The notes under the pieces were generated by a model that was not told the DNA's origin, ran no database searches, and saw only the letters and a list, made by a program, of their open reading frames with translations. The position numbers and the translations under genes are program-made. Positions 27,733 to 38,074 of a stretch of DNA of 64,000 nt are shown piece by piece. This DNA comes from Sulfitobacter noctilucae (lineage in GTDB: Bacteria; Pseudomonadota; Alphaproteobacteria; Rhodobacterales; Rhodobacteraceae). How positions within the stretch are numbered: the stretch's first letter is position 1; every line of letters begins with the position of its first letter. The stretch lies in contig NZ_JASC01000013.1 in the NCBI RefSeq assembly GCF_000622365.1, positions 1 through 64,000 of the forward strand, read 5' to 3'.

Positions 27733-28659
27733 TCAGCTGTTGCCGTCTTTGAAATCCAGCCCCATTTCGGAATAGCGTTCCGCCTCGTCCAGCCAGTTGG
27801 AGCGGACCTTTACCTGCAAAAACAGATGAATGCGGCGGCCAAGAAACTCTTCCAATTCCTCGCGCGCGGCCTTGCTGACAGCTTTGATCGTCTCGCCCTT
27901 GTTGCCCAGCACGATGCCCTTGTGACCGTCGCGCACAACATAGATCAGTTGGTCGATCCGCGCCGATCCGTCGGGCCGTTCCTCCCAGTTCTCCGTCTCT
28001 ACCGTCAATTGATAGGGCAATTCCTGATGCAGGCGCAGGGTCAGTTTCTCGCGCGTCATCTCGGCGGCGATCATGCGCATCGGCAGATCGGCAATTTGGT
28101 CTTCGGGGTACAGCCACGGCCCCTCGGGCAATTCTCCGGCCAGCCATTGGCGCAGCGCATCCACGCCGTGCCCGCGCTCCGCCGAAATCATAAATGTTTC
28201 GGCAAACTCAAAGCGCTCGTTCATCTTTTCGGTCAGACCCAACAGAACCGGCGCTTCGACCCGGTCGATCTTGTTGATGGCCAGAGCCACTTTACGGCCT
28301 TTGCCAATTTCTGACAAACCATCAAGGATGCGTTCCACCCCTTCGGTCATACCCCGGTTCGCTTCGATCAAAAGCACCACCACATCGGCATCCGCCGCCC
28401 CGCCCCAAGCGGCGGCGACCATCGCACGGTCCAGTCGGCGACGCGGCTGGAACAAGCCTGGCGTATCGACGAACACAATCTGCGCCTGCCCTTCCATCGC
28501 GACACCGCGAATACGCGCACGCGTGGTTTGCACCTTGTGCGTCACGATCGAGACCTTGGCACCCACCATGCGGTTCAGCAGGGTTGATTTACCCGCGTTC
28601 GGCTCTCCGATCAGGGCAACAAATCCGGCCCTCTGCGCTGTCGAGGGGGATTGTGTCAT
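27733..28659 (-). CDS. era: GTPase Era
   Basis: A 308-residue ribosome-associated GTPase needed for 16S rRNA maturation and 30S assembly. G1 [10 protein letters not shown]3 DTPG and G4 NKID are present, and the C-terminal KH domain holds the GNKGETIK loop. The start overlaps the rnc stop by four bases (ATGA), the usual rnc-era coupling. The stop is 67 bases before the DUF1491 gene. Confidence 0.97.
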   Translation of the reverse strand: MTQSPSTAQRAGFVALIGEPNAGKSTLLNRMVGAKVSIVTHKVQTTRARIRGVAMEGQAQIVFVDTPGLFQPRRRLDRAMVAAAWGGAADADVVVLLIEANRGMTEGVERILDGLSEIGKGRKVALAINKIDRVEAPVLLGLTEKMNERFEFAETFMISAERGHGVDALRQWLAGELPEGPWLYPEDQIADLPMRMIAAEMTREKLTLRLHQELPYQLTVETENWEERPDGSARIDQLIYVVRDGHKGIVLGNKGETIKAVSKAAREELEEFLGRRIHLFLQVKVRSNWLDEAERYSEMGLDFKDGNS

Positions 28660-29342
28660 GTCTCGTTCTCCAGTTGCGTCAAAAGCGTCGTTGCCGCGGC
28701 TTGTTCCGCTGCGCGTTTCGATGAAGCCGTTGCATAAGCCTCATATCCGTTTTCCAACCTGGCCGCGATGGTAAAGACCGGCGCGTGGTCCGGCCCGCTG
28801 CGGTCTGTCTGGACATAGCGCGGGGGTTGCAGTTTGCGCGCCTGCGCCCATTCCTGCAAAGCCGTCTTGGCATCGCGGGCATCTTCTTCGACAGATTGAA
28901 CCCGGTCGCCCCAAAGCCGCAAAATCAGGTCTTTCGCCGCATCAAAACCACCGTCTTGGTAGACCGCAGCAATCACCGCTTCAATCGCATCGCCCAGCAG
29001 CGCCTGTTTGCGTCGCCCGCCCGAAATCATCTCGGACCGGCCCAGTTTCAGCACTTTTCCCAGATCGATTTCCCGCGCCACATCGGCGCAGGTTTCCTTG
29101 CGGACCAGCGCATTGAAGCGCGGTGCCAGTTGCCCCTCGGCCGCAGTTGGATCAAGCTCCAACAGAGCCTCGGCCATCACAAGACCCAGCACACGGTCGC
29201 CGAGAAACTCCAACCTTTGGTTATCATCCCGATTGGCCGAAGACATAGAGGCATGGGTAACCGCGCGCACCAAGAGACCGGGATCGGAAAATACATGTCC
29301 GATGCGCCCCTGGAAGGCTTTGAGATCGCCGCTCAGCTTCAT
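28656..29342 (-). CDS. rnc: Ribonuclease III
   Basis: A 228-residue double-strand-specific endoribonuclease that processes rRNA precursors and structured mRNAs. The signature [13 protein letters not shown] is near 42-54, and the second acidic cluster is in [12 protein letters not shown]; a dsRNA-binding domain ends the protein. It overlaps lepB upstream and era downstream by four bases each, giving a tightly coupled lepB-rnc-era unit. Confidence 0.97.
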   Translation of the reverse strand: MKLSGDLKAFQGRIGHVFSDPGLLVRAVTHASMSSANRDDNQRLEFLGDRVLGLVMAEALLELDPTAAEGQLAPRFNALVRKETCADVAREIDLGKVLKLGRSEMISGGRRKQALLGDAIEAVIAAVYQDGGFDAAKDLILRLWGDRVQSVEEDARDAKTALQEWAQARKLQPPRYVQTDRSGPDHAPVFTIAARLENGYEAYATASSKRAAEQAAATTLLTQLENET

Positions 29343-30175
29343 TCAACCCCTTTAAAGAAACGGTCGCCGCGCCATGTCCAGAAATACAACATCGAAGACC
29401 CGGCCGAACTGAACATGATCCGGTCCGCGCGCCCGATGAGGTTCTCGTAAGGGACGAACCCTACACCGCCCACTTGCTGCGGCAGACGGCTGTCTGCCGA
29501 GTTGTCGCGGTTGTCACCCATAAAGAAGTAATGCCCCTCGGGCACTGAATAGATGCCTGTGTTGTCGGACTGCTGGTTCGCGATATTGAGAATGCTGTAA
29601 GACACCCCATTCGGCAGGGTCTCGGTCTGGCGGGATTTTGTGCAAACACCACCTTCGCCGACCGGTCCATTCTCGCAGCGCGGGCGCAGCCGTTGTGGCC
29701 CCTGTGCGGCCATGACTTCTTCGAAGACACCGGCGTCTTCCAATTCGACCGGCGTGTCGTTGATATGCAGAACACCGGCTTTCATCTGGATCGTATCACC
29801 GGGCAACCCCGTCAGACGTTTGATGTAATCGCGGCCCGACACCGGATGGCGAAAGACCACCACGTCGCCGCGCTCAGGCTCGCCCCCCCAAAGACGGGTG
29901 TTGTCGCCATCAAAGGCTCCACAAACATCCAGTGCGTCTACTTCAATGCCAAAGCGGGGCAACATCAAAGACGGACAGGAGGCATAGGAATAGCCATAGG
30001 CCATCTTGTTCACGAACAGGAAATCACCAATCAGCAATGTCTCTTTCATAGAGCCGGAGGGGATCCAGAACGGCTGAAAGAACAGCGTACGAAACACGCC
30101 TGCGATCACCAGCGCATAGACGATTGTCTTGACCGTTTCGACAAAGGCATTGCCGGATTTTTCCTTGTCGGCCAT
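29339..30175 (-). CDS. lepB: Signal peptidase I
   Basis: A 278-residue membrane serine protease that removes signal peptides from exported proteins. One N-terminal membrane helix (about 17-34) is followed by the catalytic Ser42 ([11 protein letters not shown]) and the general-base Lys119 (RDYIKRLTG); [12 protein letters not shown] is the family's box E. It is the first gene of the coupled lepB-rnc-era unit, 107 bases after acpS. Confidence 0.97.
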   Translation of the reverse strand: MADKEKSGNAFVETVKTIVYALVIAGVFRTLFFQPFWIPSGSMKETLLIGDFLFVNKMAYGYSYASCPSLMLPRFGIEVDALDVCGAFDGDNTRLWGGEPERGDVVVFRHPVSGRDYIKRLTGLPGDTIQMKAGVLHINDTPVELEDAGVFEEVMAAQGPQRLRPRCENGPVGEGGVCTKSRQTETLPNGVSYSILNIANQQSDNTGIYSVPEGHYFFMGDNRDNSADSRLPQQVGGVGFVPYENLIGRADRIMFSSAGSSMLYFWTWRGDRFFKGVE

Positions 30176-30282
30176 GCCGTATCCTTTTCGATCAGATTTG
30201 AGGTTACATGCGGGTGGGCGGCGCTGCTGTCAAGATGGGCTGGCTGTCCCGATGCTTTGCAGTCGTTCCGGCACCGAGCGTG

Positions 30283-30693
30283 TCAGCCGGTTTGCGCTAT
30301 AGGCCGCGCTTCGATGAGGACAAAAGCCTGCGCCCAAGGGTGATCATCGGTCAAGGTAACGTGGATAATCGCCTCATGGCCTGCCGGTGTCATCCCGGCC
30401 AGACGCTCGGCTGCCCAGCCAGTGACATGCATGATCGGTTGACCGGTGTGCATATTGCTGACGGCCATATCGCGCCAGGCGATCCCCATGCGAAGCCCTG
30501 TACCCAAAGCCTTGGAACAAGCCTCCTTCGCAGCCCAGCGTTTGGCATAGGTCCCTGCGACATCCTTGCGCCGCTCGGCCTTGCGCTGCTCTGTTTCCGT
30601 GAACACGCGATTGCGAAACCGATCCCCAAAGCGGTCTAGCGTGCCCTGGATACGCTCGATGTTGGCCAAATCAGTTCCGATCCCGAGGATCAT
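30283..30693 (-). CDS. acpS: Holo-[acyl-carrier-protein] synthase
   Basis: A 136-residue phosphopantetheinyl transferase that activates apo-ACP for fatty-acid synthesis. The metal-binding [12 protein letters not shown] at the N terminus and [13 protein letters not shown] in the middle are the two hallmark blocks. Full length. Its ATG overlaps the stop of the deaminase gene by one base (TGATG). In many relatives acpS follows pdxJ directly; here a deaminase gene lies between them. Confidence 0.95.
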   Translation of the reverse strand: MILGIGTDLANIERIQGTLDRFGDRFRNRVFTETEQRKAERRKDVAGTYAKRWAAKEACSKALGTGLRMGIAWRDMAVSNMHTGQPIMHVTGWAAERLAGMTPAGHEAIIHVTLTDDHPWAQAFVLIEARPIAQTG

Positions 30694-31184
30694 CAGTCGG
30701 CACTCCAGCGGGTCGCGGTTTCGCGGTAGATGTGATTGACCATTTCGGCGTGGACCCCACCCGCGTAGTCAAACCCACCGCCGCAAGCCGCGTGATACTG
30801 CGGCAAAACCAGACTGGGAAACTGGAACATCGCGGCGTCGATGTTTTCTTGTTGCGCGGCAAAGATCACACGGTCGATCCCGGCCCAACGCATTGCAGCC
30901 AAACACATCTCGCAGGGTTGGCAAGACGAGATTAGCGTACACCCATGCAGGTGCCGACTGTCCAGCGCTCCAGTTGCCTTGCCGATCGTCACAACCTCCG
31001 CATGGTGCGTCGGATTATTGTCTTGTCGCGATGTATTGCGGCCGCGCACCAATTCGCGGCCCTCATGAATGATCGCTGCGGTAAAGGCAGGCCCATCTTC
31101 GTTCGCATCAATCTGAAGCGCCCAGTCGTTGATACTGGCCATGATCTCGCGCTCTAACGCTGTGGGCTCAACCGTCCCGTTCAT
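30693..31184 (-). CDS. Nucleoside deaminase family protein
   Basis: A 163-residue zinc-dependent deaminase of the cytidine/guanine deaminase-like superfamily. The catalytic THHAEVV (His and Glu) and CQPCEMC zinc motifs are intact. The substrate is not readable; guanine or a nucleoside is plausible. It overlaps pdxJ by four bases upstream and acpS by one base downstream, so it is a full member of the operon, but its biochemical tie to pyridoxine or ACP activation is unclear. Confidence 0.85.
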   Translation of the reverse strand: MNGTVEPTALEREIMASINDWALQIDANEDGPAFTAAIIHEGRELVRGRNTSRQDNNPTHHAEVVTIGKATGALDSRHLHGCTLISSCQPCEMCLAAMRWAGIDRVIFAAQQENIDAAMFQFPSLVLPQYHAACGGGFDYAGGVHAEMVNHIYRETATRWSAD

Positions 31185-31930
31185 GCACGCGCCTCGTCCA
31201 TCAAACGCCGCATCTCTTTGATCGCGGGTGCAAGGCCGAGGAATATCGCCTCACCAATCAGAAAGTGCCCGATGTTCAGCTCTCGCACCTCGGGAAAGGC
31301 CGCAACGGGAGAAACTGTATCATAGGTCAGTCCGTGCCCCACATGCACTTCAAGACCCAGGTCATGGGCAAACCCCGACATCTCACGCATCTTTTGCAGC
31401 TCGGCGTCCGCCTCATCATAACGGCCTTCGCTGTAGGCATCGCAATAGGCACCGCTATGCAGCTCGATCACCTGCGCACCGATGCGGTTTGCCGCTTCAA
31501 TCTGACGCTTGTCAGCGGCGATAAAGATTGACACACGGCTACCCGCCTCGCGCAGAGGCGCAATGAAATGCGCCAAACGGTTTTCTTCGCGCGCAACTTC
31601 CAGACCGCCTTCGGTGGTACGCTCCTCGCGCTTTTCTGGCACGATGCACACCGCATGTGGTCTGTGACGCAGCGCAATCTTCTGCATTTCATCGGTTGCT
31701 GCCATCTCGAAGTTCAGCGGAACGGTCAGAACCTCCATCAACCCTTCGATATCAGCGTCGGAAATGTGGCGACGGTCTTCGCGCAGGTGCGCGGTAATGC
31801 CGTCGGCACCCGCCTCTTCTGCAATTCGTGCGGCGCGCAGCGGATCAGGATAGGCACCACCGCGTGCATTGCGTACGGTCGCCACATGGTCGATGTTCAC
31901 GCCCAATCTGAGGGTGTCACTGCCTGACAT
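31181..31930 (-). CDS. pdxJ: Pyridoxine 5'-phosphate synthase
   Basis: A 249-residue TIM-barrel enzyme that condenses 1-deoxyxylulose-5-phosphate with 3-amino-2-oxopropyl phosphate, the last ring-closing step of DXP-dependent vitamin B6 synthesis. Typical blocks: [32 protein letters not shown], and [11 protein letters not shown] with [11 protein letters not shown] near the end. It is followed by an overlapping deaminase gene and preceded by a DUF2062 gene 12 bases upstream. Confidence 0.97.
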   Translation of the reverse strand: MSGSDTLRLGVNIDHVATVRNARGGAYPDPLRAARIAEEAGADGITAHLREDRRHISDADIEGLMEVLTVPLNFEMAATDEMQKIALRHRPHAVCIVPEKREERTTEGGLEVAREENRLAHFIAPLREAGSRVSIFIAADKRQIEAANRIGAQVIELHSGAYCDAYSEGRYDEADAELQKMREMSGFAHDLGLEVHVGHGLTYDTVSPVAAFPEVRELNIGHFLIGEAIFLGLAPAIKEMRRLMDEARA

Positions 31931-31942
31931 GTCGCATCCTTC

Positions 31943-32608
31943 CTATTTGACTTCGTTCACTTTGCGCTTTGCATCCGCCTTTGCAGCACTTTTGGCTTTG
32001 ATCGCCTCAAACTTGGCCTTGATCAAACCCCGACGACGTTTTTGATAGGCATGCAAAATCGGGACGGCAAGGTAGTAGGCGATCGTGCCGCAAATAACGC
32101 CCGGAACGATGCTGCCTATGAGGTAGGGGTAAAACACATCGCGCGAGAAAATCGCGAGGCCAGACCAATCCATTGTCGCATCGGTGAAGGCGGCGACGAA
32201 ATTGTGCCACAGATCACTGCCCGCATCGCCAAATTTGCGGCTCAATGCGCGCAGCTCGCCTTCCTCCAGGTCGGTACCAAGGATCCAATGGCCCGTCTTG
32301 AGAGAGGACAGCGCGATAAACACAAAGGTCAGCGGGTTGCCCACAAAGGTCGCCATCAGCGCCGCAATGATATTTCCCTTCATAAGACGCGCCAGAAGCA
32401 CGGCAGCCACGAAATGCATCCCGAACAACGGGGTGAAGGTGATGAAAACACCTGCCCAGATGCCGCGTGCGATCCGTTCGGGACTGTCCGGCAGTCGGCG
32501 CATCCGGTGTTTGACATAGGTAAACGCACGTGACCAGCCACCGCGCGGCCAGAGGAACTCTGCCATCGCTCGCAATGTCGGCTTTGGGTCACGGCGTTTG
32601 AAGATCAA
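31943..32608 (-). CDS. DUF2062 domain-containing membrane protein
   Basis: A 221-residue inner-membrane protein with the DUF2062 pattern RIARGIWAGVFITFTPLFGMHF and several hydrophobic helices, ending in a Lys/Ala-rich tail. The family is of unknown function. The start appears to be TTG at 32608 (MIFKRRD), which matches the conserved N terminus of relatives better than the internal ATG at 32566. It lies between relA/spoT and pdxJ, as often in alphaproteobacteria. Confidence 0.82.
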   Translation of the reverse strand: MIFKRRDPKPTLRAMAEFLWPRGGWSRAFTYVKHRMRRLPDSPERIARGIWAGVFITFTPLFGMHFVAAVLLARLMKGNIIAALMATFVGNPLTFVFIALSSLKTGHWILGTDLEEGELRALSRKFGDAGSDLWHNFVAAFTDATMDWSGLAIFSRDVFYPYLIGSIVPGVICGTIAYYLAVPILHAYQKRRRGLIKAKFEAIKAKSAAKADAKRKVNEVK

Positions 32609-32664
32609 AGTGGCTGTCCTGCGTCAGTCTGTTGCAACGCCAGAAGGCGTAACGGCTGTAAAAG

Positions 32665-34806
32665 TCATCGAGGGGGCATATGCACGTCAATTTTGCGATA
32701 CCTGCTTACCGCAGCAACGTCACCCTCAGCTTCAAGCGTCGACATCAGCGAATGCAGATGTGCAACGTCTCTTAGGTCCAGATAGATCAGGATCCTGTAA
32801 AAGTCAGGTTTGCGTTCCAAAAATTCCAGATCAGAGATATTTGCCGAGGCTTCACCGATCAAAGTGCAAATGCGCCCCAGCACCCCTGCACCGTTGCCGA
32901 TTGTCAAATCCAGAACGGTGCCATTGACCGCCGGGTGGTTGCCTTCCTGCCACCGCAGGTCGGTCCAGCGATCAGGCTGGTCTTCATATTCGCTCAGTTT
33001 TTCGCAATCAATGGCGTGCACAGACATGCCTTTGCCGCGCGATGAGATGCCGACAATCCGCTCCCCCGGCAAAGGGGTGCAACAGGCCGCACGGGTAAAG
33101 GATTGCCCCGGTTCAAGCCCGACCACGGCGCGGTCGCCTGCAATCTGCTCTCCTGATTTGGGCGCGATGTCAGGATAGACGGACTGCACCACTTCGCGCC
33201 CCAACAGTTCAGAACTGCCCAACCGCGCCAGCAGGTCCTGTGGACCGTCAAGCCGCATGTTCTTGGCCGCAGTGCGCAAAACCTTATCGGTGGCCTTCTT
33301 GCCCACCTGTGCAAAGGCCGAGCGCGCAAGTTCCTGCCCCAGTTTCACAAATCGCTGCTTGTCCGCTTCGCGCAGGGATCGGCGGATCGCGGATTTTGCT
33401 TTGCCGGTCGTCGCGATATCAAGCCATGTGGTCTGGGGCATCTGGCCTTGGGCGCGGATAATCTCGATGGACTGGCCGTTCTTGACACGGGTCCAAAGTG
33501 GCACGCGCATGCCGTCGATCTTGGCCCCGACACAGTCATTGCCGATGCGCGTGTGGATGGCATAGGCAAAGTCAATCGGCGTGGCCCCTCGCGGCAGTTT
33601 GACCACCTCGCCCTTGGGCGTGAAGCAAAAGACCTGATCGGCATACATCTCAAGCTTGACCGCCTCAAGGAAATCCTCGTGATCCTCTTCGGCATTGAAC
33701 TGCTCGGAAAGCTGCGAAATCCATTTGGCAGGGTCGACTGCGAAAGGGTTCTGGGATCGTTTGCCGTCGCGGTATGACCAATGCGCGGCCACACCTGTTT
33801 CGGCCACGTCATGCATCTGGCGCGTTCTGATCTGCACCTCGACACGCTTGCCATCGCGTCCGGAGACTGTGGTATGGATCGACCGGTACCCGTTCGATTT
33901 GGGCTGACTGATGTAATCCTTGAACCGCCCCGGCACAGCCCGCCAGCGGCCATGGATCACCCCCAGAATGCGGTAGCAATCCTCGTCGCTACCGGTGATG
34001 ATGCGAAAACCGTAGATATCCGACAATCGAGAGAAGCTTTGCTCTTTCTCCTGCATCTTGCGCCAAATTGAATAAGGCTTCTTGGCGCGGCCAAAAACCT
34101 CTGCCTGAATGCCCGCCTTGTCCAACTCCAAGCGCATGTCACCGGTGATCCGCTGGATGACATCGCCGGTTTCGCGCTGCAGCGTGATAAAGCGGCGGAT
34201 GATGCTGGCCCGGCCTTCGGGGTTCAGGACGCGAAACGACAGGTCTTCCAGCTCTTCGCGCATCCACTGCATACCCATGCGCCCGGCAAGTGGCGCATAG
34301 ATGTCCATCGTTTCACGGGCCTTTTTCGCCTGCTTCTCGACGCGCATCGCCTTGATCGTGCGCATGTTGTGCAAACGATCCGCCAGCTTGACCAGAATAA
34401 CACGCAGATCTTTGGACATGGCCATGAACAGCTTGCGAAAGTTCTCGGCCTGTTTGGTTTCGGTCGAGTTCAGCTGCAGGTTCGTCAGCTTGGTCACGCC
34501 ATCGACCAGCTCTGCCACCTCCTTACTGAACAACCGTTCAATATCCGCATAAGAGGCACGGGTGTCTTCAACGGTGTCATGCAAAAGGGCGGTGATAATC
34601 GTGGCATCATCCAACTGCTGCTCAGTCAGAATGGCCGCGACCGCGACAGGATGCGTGAAATAGGGCTCACCCGAGTGGCGTTTCTGCCCCTCATGCATCT
34701 TGCGGCCATAGTCATAGGCCGCACGCAGTGCTCTGGTACTGGTTTTCGGGTTATAGGCCCGGACAAGTGCGATCAGATCATCGGCAGTCGTGTTGGCGCT
34801 GTCCAT
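32665..34806 (-). CDS. Bifunctional (p)ppGpp synthetase/hydrolase (Rsh)
   Basis: A 713-residue RelA/SpoT homologue that makes and degrades (p)ppGpp. The hydrolase HD motif LLHDTVEDT is intact near residue 70, the synthetase domain includes GFRIITGSDEDCYRILG and RSIHTTVSG, then TGS (CFTPKGEVVKLPRGATP), a helical/zinc-finger region and a C-terminal ACT domain. Alphaproteobacteria usually have this one bifunctional enzyme (named rsh, spoT or relA). Immediately downstream of rpoZ with a 30-base gap, giving a stringent-response pair. Confidence 0.96.
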   Translation of the reverse strand: MDSANTTADDLIALVRAYNPKTSTRALRAAYDYGRKMHEGQKRHSGEPYFTHPVAVAAILTEQQLDDATIITALLHDTVEDTRASYADIERLFSKEVAELVDGVTKLTNLQLNSTETKQAENFRKLFMAMSKDLRVILVKLADRLHNMRTIKAMRVEKQAKKARETMDIYAPLAGRMGMQWMREELEDLSFRVLNPEGRASIIRRFITLQRETGDVIQRITGDMRLELDKAGIQAEVFGRAKKPYSIWRKMQEKEQSFSRLSDIYGFRIITGSDEDCYRILGVIHGRWRAVPGRFKDYISQPKSNGYRSIHTTVSGRDGKRVEVQIRTRQMHDVAETGVAAHWSYRDGKRSQNPFAVDPAKWISQLSEQFNAEEDHEDFLEAVKLEMYADQVFCFTPKGEVVKLPRGATPIDFAYAIHTRIGNDCVGAKIDGMRVPLWTRVKNGQSIEIIRAQGQMPQTTWLDIATTGKAKSAIRRSLREADKQRFVKLGQELARSAFAQVGKKATDKVLRTAAKNMRLDGPQDLLARLGSSELLGREVVQSVYPDIAPKSGEQIAGDRAVVGLEPGQSFTRAACCTPLPGERIVGISSRGKGMSVHAIDCEKLSEYEDQPDRWTDLRWQEGNHPAVNGTVLDLTIGNGAGVLGRICTLIGEASANISDLEFLERKPDFYRILIYLDLRDVAHLHSLMSTLEAEGDVAAVSRYRKIDVHMPPR

Positions 34807-34836
34807 TTAACTGCCTCATGACCTCGAAAGGTCTGG

Positions 34837-35190
34837 TTAGCCCTGACCCTGTGCTGCCATCAACTGACGCAAGAGCATCTCTTCGGACATACTGTCTTCT
34901 TCAGGCTTGTCCTGTTCTGCACCCATAAGCAGTGCCATTGCATCCTCTTCGGGCTCATCCACCTCGATCTGGCTCTGGTTGCTTTCGATCAGACGCTCAC
35001 GCAGATCATCCGCCGACTGGGTCTCCTCCGCAATCTCGCGCAGGGAAACGACAGGGTTCTTGTCATTGTCCCGGTCTACGGTCACCGCAGACCCGGCCGA
35101 GATTTCACGCGCCCGGTGGGCAGCCAGCATAACAAGCTCGAAACGGTTGGGAACTTTGTCCACACAATCTTCGACGGTAACGCGTGCCAT
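34837..35190 (-). CDS. rpoZ: RNA polymerase omega subunit
   Basis: A 117-residue omega subunit that aids RNA polymerase assembly and forms part of a ppGpp-binding site. The N terminus [20 protein letters not shown] is the family signature, followed by an acidic Glu/Asp-rich tail. It precedes relA/spoT, so effector enzyme and target subunit are likely co-transcribed from the promoter at 35231-35259. Confidence 0.96.
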   Translation of the reverse strand: MARVTVEDCVDKVPNRFELVMLAAHRAREISAGSAVTVDRDNDKNPVVSLREIAEETQSADDLRERLIESNQSQIEVDEPEEDAMALLMGAEQDKPEEDSMSEEMLLRQLMAAQGQG

Positions 35191-35230
35191 GTTGCTGCTC
35201 CAATATCATGAATTTAGCCAGAAGACGCGT

Positions 35231-35259
35231 ATGTATGGCCCTTTCATCAGATTTACAAC
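35231..35259 (-). promoter_or_regulatory. Candidate rpoZ promoter
   Basis: On the minus strand TTGTAA (35254-35259) and TACATA (35231-35236) are spaced by 17 bases, 40 bases before the rpoZ ATG and just after the folK stop. Confidence 0.4.
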
Positions 35260-35262
35260 CCG

Positions 35263-35835
35263 TTATTCAAGGGGTTTGACCGCTTCGACTTCTGCCGGAT
35301 CGAGGGCGTCGCGCATCTGGGTCACGGTCTGCTGCAACACCGGATGCACCCAATCAGGTGCCACATCGGCCAGGGGCACCAGCACAAAGGCGCGCTCTTG
35401 CAGACGGGGATGGGGCAAGATCAGCGTATCCGGCACCTGCTGCATCTGCGCTTTCAACGCCAGATTACGCCATATTGCATGGGTTTTCGCATCCGGCAGC
35501 ACCAGATCGCCTTGCGCTATCAGATCCAGATCAAGCGTCCGCTGCCCCCAGCGCACATCACGGGACCGGGCAAACATCGCCTCGATCCGGTGCAGTTCCG
35601 CGATCGTTTGCTCGGGCGACCATGTGACATCCATCAGTGCAGCGGCGTTCACATAATCAGGGCCGTTTCCCTTTGGGAATGCCGGTGTCTGGTAAAATGC
35701 GCTTGTCTTTCGAATCACCGCGCCTGCATCCCGCAATGCCTCCAGCGCAGCCCGCAGAGTCACGGGGGGCGGCCCCATCGGTGACGTCAGGTTAGCCCCG
35801 AGCGCCAAAAGTATGCTATGATTGCGTGTGAGCAT
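35263..35835 (-). CDS. folK: 2-amino-4-hydroxy-6-hydroxymethyldihydropteridine diphosphokinase
   Basis: A 190-residue HPPK that transfers pyrophosphate from ATP to hydroxymethyl-dihydropterin in folate synthesis. LALGANL at the N terminus and the family signature RWGQRTLDLDLI are present, with LPHPRLQERAFVL later. Slightly longer than the E. coli enzyme. It is divergent from the NYN-domain gene and 72 bases upstream of rpoZ. Confidence 0.95.
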   Translation of the reverse strand: MLTRNHSILLALGANLTSPMGPPPVTLRAALEALRDAGAVIRKTSAFYQTPAFPKGNGPDYVNAAALMDVTWSPEQTIAELHRIEAMFARSRDVRWGQRTLDLDLIAQGDLVLPDAKTHAIWRNLALKAQMQQVPDTLILPHPRLQERAFVLVPLADVAPDWVHPVLQQTVTQMRDALDPAEVEAVKPLE

Positions 35836-36000
35836 TTATCCGCCAGTTTCCCCGTGTTCTTGCACTTGCAGCAGGTCTAAAAACCACTAGTTAGCCGAGC
35901 GTGCAGGTGATGGTCCCGGTTTTGAATAAAATCATTTGAAGACCAGCATACTAAGAATGTCGGTCGCGAGTATGACGCCAAGACGTCAAAAGGAATAGAA

Positions 36001-36555
36001 ATGTTTTATAAAGACGAGCGCCTTGCGCTTTTTATTGATGGCGCAAATCTTTACGCGGCCGGAAAAACCCTTGGTTTTGACATCGATTACAAACTTCTGC
36101 GCCACGAATTCATGCGCCGCGGCAAGCTGCTGCGCGCGTTCTACTATACCGCCTTGCTGGAAAACGATGAGTATTCGCCGATCCGGCCGTTGGTCGATTG
36201 GCTGAACTACAACGGGTTCACCATGGTGACCAAGCCCGCCAAGGAATACACCGACAGCATGGGCCGCCGTAAGGTAAAGGGCAACATGGACATTGAGTTG
36301 GCCGTGAACGCAATGGAACTGGCCCCGCATGTCGACCATATCGTCATCTTTTCCGGCGATGGTGATTTCCGGCCTCTGGTCGAAAGCCTGCAGCGCCAGG
36401 GCGTACGCGTGTCTTGTGTATCCACCATTCGCAGTCAGCCACCGATGATCTCGGACGAGCTGCGCCGTCAGGTTGATAACTTCATCGAGTTAGAAGACCT
36501 GCGCGATGTCATTGGTCGCCCCCCGCGCGACAATGAGCCTGTGCGCAACGATTGA
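36001..36555 (+). CDS. NYN domain-containing protein (LabA/DUF88 type)
   Basis: A 184-residue protein of the PIN-like NYN superfamily, usually RNA-processing nucleases. Conserved acidic residues appear in LFIDGANLYAAG, in NMDIELAVNAME and in FSGDGDFRPLVE, enough for a metal site. LabA in cyanobacteria affects clock output; the target here is unknown. AAAAGGAAT precedes the ATG. It is divergent from folK and 48 bases before ispH. Confidence 0.88.
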   Translation: MFYKDERLALFIDGANLYAAGKTLGFDIDYKLLRHEFMRRGKLLRAFYYTALLENDEYSPIRPLVDWLNYNGFTMVTKPAKEYTDSMGRRKVKGNMDIELAVNAMELAPHVDHIVIFSGDGDFRPLVESLQRQGVRVSCVSTIRSQPPMISDELRRQVDNFIELEDLRDVIGRPPRDNEPVRND

Positions 36556-36603
36556 TCCCTTCCGCCTGAGTGTTTAGGTCTAGGGCAACCCAAGGAGCGC
36601 CTG

Positions 36604-37554
36604 ATGACCAAGCCCCCTCTCACCCTCTATCTTGCCGCACCGCGTGGCTTTTGTGCCGGTGTGGACCGCGCTATCAAGATCGTCGAGATGGCGTTGGAGA
36701 AGTGGGGTGCCCCTGTCTATGTGCGCCACGAGATCGTGCATAACAAATTCGTCGTTGATGGCCTGCGCGACAAGGGTGCGATCTTTGTCGAAGAGCTTGA
36801 CCAATGCCCCGATGACCGCCCGGTGATCTTTTCTGCGCATGGCGTGCCGAAATCTGTGCCCAGCGCCGCGGCGGCTCGGCAGATGGTCTATGTCGATGCA
36901 ACCTGTCCTTTGGTCAGCAAGGTTCATATCGAAGCACAACGGCACGCGGATGCCGGTCTTCAGATGATTATGATTGGCCACGACGGCCACCCCGAAACCG
37001 TTGGCACCATGGGCCAGTTGCCCGAAGGTGAAGTCCTGCTGGTGGAAACCCCCGAAGACGTGGGGCGGGTTGAGGTGCGCGATCCTGAAAGACTCGCCTA
37101 TGTCACACAAACAACGCTGAGCGTTGACGACACTGCCGATATTGTCGCTGCCTTGCGGGCGCGGTTCCCGTCGATCGTTGGTCCGCACAAGGAAGACATC
37201 TGTTACGCCACCACCAATCGGCAGGAGGCGGTCAAGGCGATGGCCCCCAAATGCGACGCAATGCTGGTGGTTGGTGCGCCTAATTCGTCAAACTCAAAAC
37301 GCCTTGTCGAAGTCGGTGCACGCGCTGGCTGCAAATACGCGCAACTTGTGCAGCGCGCCGCTGACATCGACTGGCGCAGCCTTGAGGGCATCACCAGCAT
37401 CGGCATCACCGCCGGTGCCTCTGCCCCTGAGATCCTGATCAACGAAGTGATCGACGCCTTTGCCACGCGGTTCGATGTGACTGAGGAATTGGTGGAAACC
37501 GCCGTTGAGAATGTCGAGTTCAAAGTGCCACGGGTGCTGCGTGAACCGGCCTGA
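36604..37554 (+). CDS. ispH: 4-hydroxy-3-methylbut-2-enyl diphosphate reductase
   Basis: A 316-residue iron-sulfur enzyme for the last step of the MEP isoprenoid pathway, giving IPP and DMAPP. The three cluster cysteines are in [19 protein letters not shown] and DICYATTN, and the substrate-binding NSSNSKRL is present. AAGGAG precedes the ATG. Its 3' end is overlapped by the next gene, starting a chain of touching genes to 40803. Confidence 0.97.
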   Translation: MTKPPLTLYLAAPRGFCAGVDRAIKIVEMALEKWGAPVYVRHEIVHNKFVVDGLRDKGAIFVEELDQCPDDRPVIFSAHGVPKSVPSAAAARQMVYVDATCPLVSKVHIEAQRHADAGLQMIMIGHDGHPETVGTMGQLPEGEVLLVETPEDVGRVEVRDPERLAYVTQTTLSVDDTADIVAALRARFPSIVGPHKEDICYATTNRQEAVKAMAPKCDAMLVVGAPNSSNSKRLVEVGARAGCKYAQLVQRAADIDWRSLEGITSIGITAGASAPEILINEVIDAFATRFDVTEELVETAVENVEFKVPRVLREPA

Positions 37555-38074
37555 GGCATCGCAGCACTCCGTTATATGGGAGTGGCACGATGGCAGCTAT
37601 GACCGAGCGCAAATCATCCGCGAAACCCAAGGCTGGCGCGTCGCCGGCCGACACGGCGACATCCGATATCTGATCAAACTGGACGCCGGTTTTCTTTGCC
37701 AGTCGCTGGAAGTCACCAGCGATGCGGCGGGCATCACCTTGAACCGGACCAGCGCCGGGTGGTTCGAGACGAACACAGGCCTTTTGCCCGGCAGCGCCAA
37801 TGTCTTCGACCTTGATCTAAGCTGGACTGCTGTCACCAATACCTTTCCCATCAAACGTCTTGACGGCAATGCGACGGAGGCCGGCACATTTGACGTCGTT
37901 ATGGTCACCGCGCCCGACCTCGAGATGAAGGTCATGCAACAGTCTTACACGAAGTGGCAGAACGGTTGGGTGTATGGGGAGGAGGAAAGCGGTTACACCG
38001 CCGATCTCACAGTAGACAAATTCGGACTGGTGACGGACTATCCGGGTCTGTGCAGCCGAAAGGATTTAAGCTGA
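37541..38074 (+). CDS. Putative glycolipid-binding domain protein (DUF1089)
   Basis: A 177-residue protein of the DUF1089 family, whose founding member has a beta-structured putative glycolipid-binding fold. Recognisable segments are [32 protein letters not shown] and the ending [13 protein letters not shown]. The frame has no ATG outside ispH; I propose GTG at 37541 (VNRPEASQ), overlapping ispH by 14 bases, with modest certainty. The stop overlaps the LysE-family start by one base. Confidence 0.75.
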   Translation: MNRPEASQHSVIWEWHDGSYDRAQIIRETQGWRVAGRHGDIRYLIKLDAGFLCQSLEVTSDAAGITLNRTSAGWFETNTGLLPGSANVFDLDLSWTAVTNTFPIKRLDGNATEAGTFDVVMVTAPDLEMKVMQQSYTKWQNGWVYGEEESGYTADLTVDKFGLVTDYPGLCSRKDLS

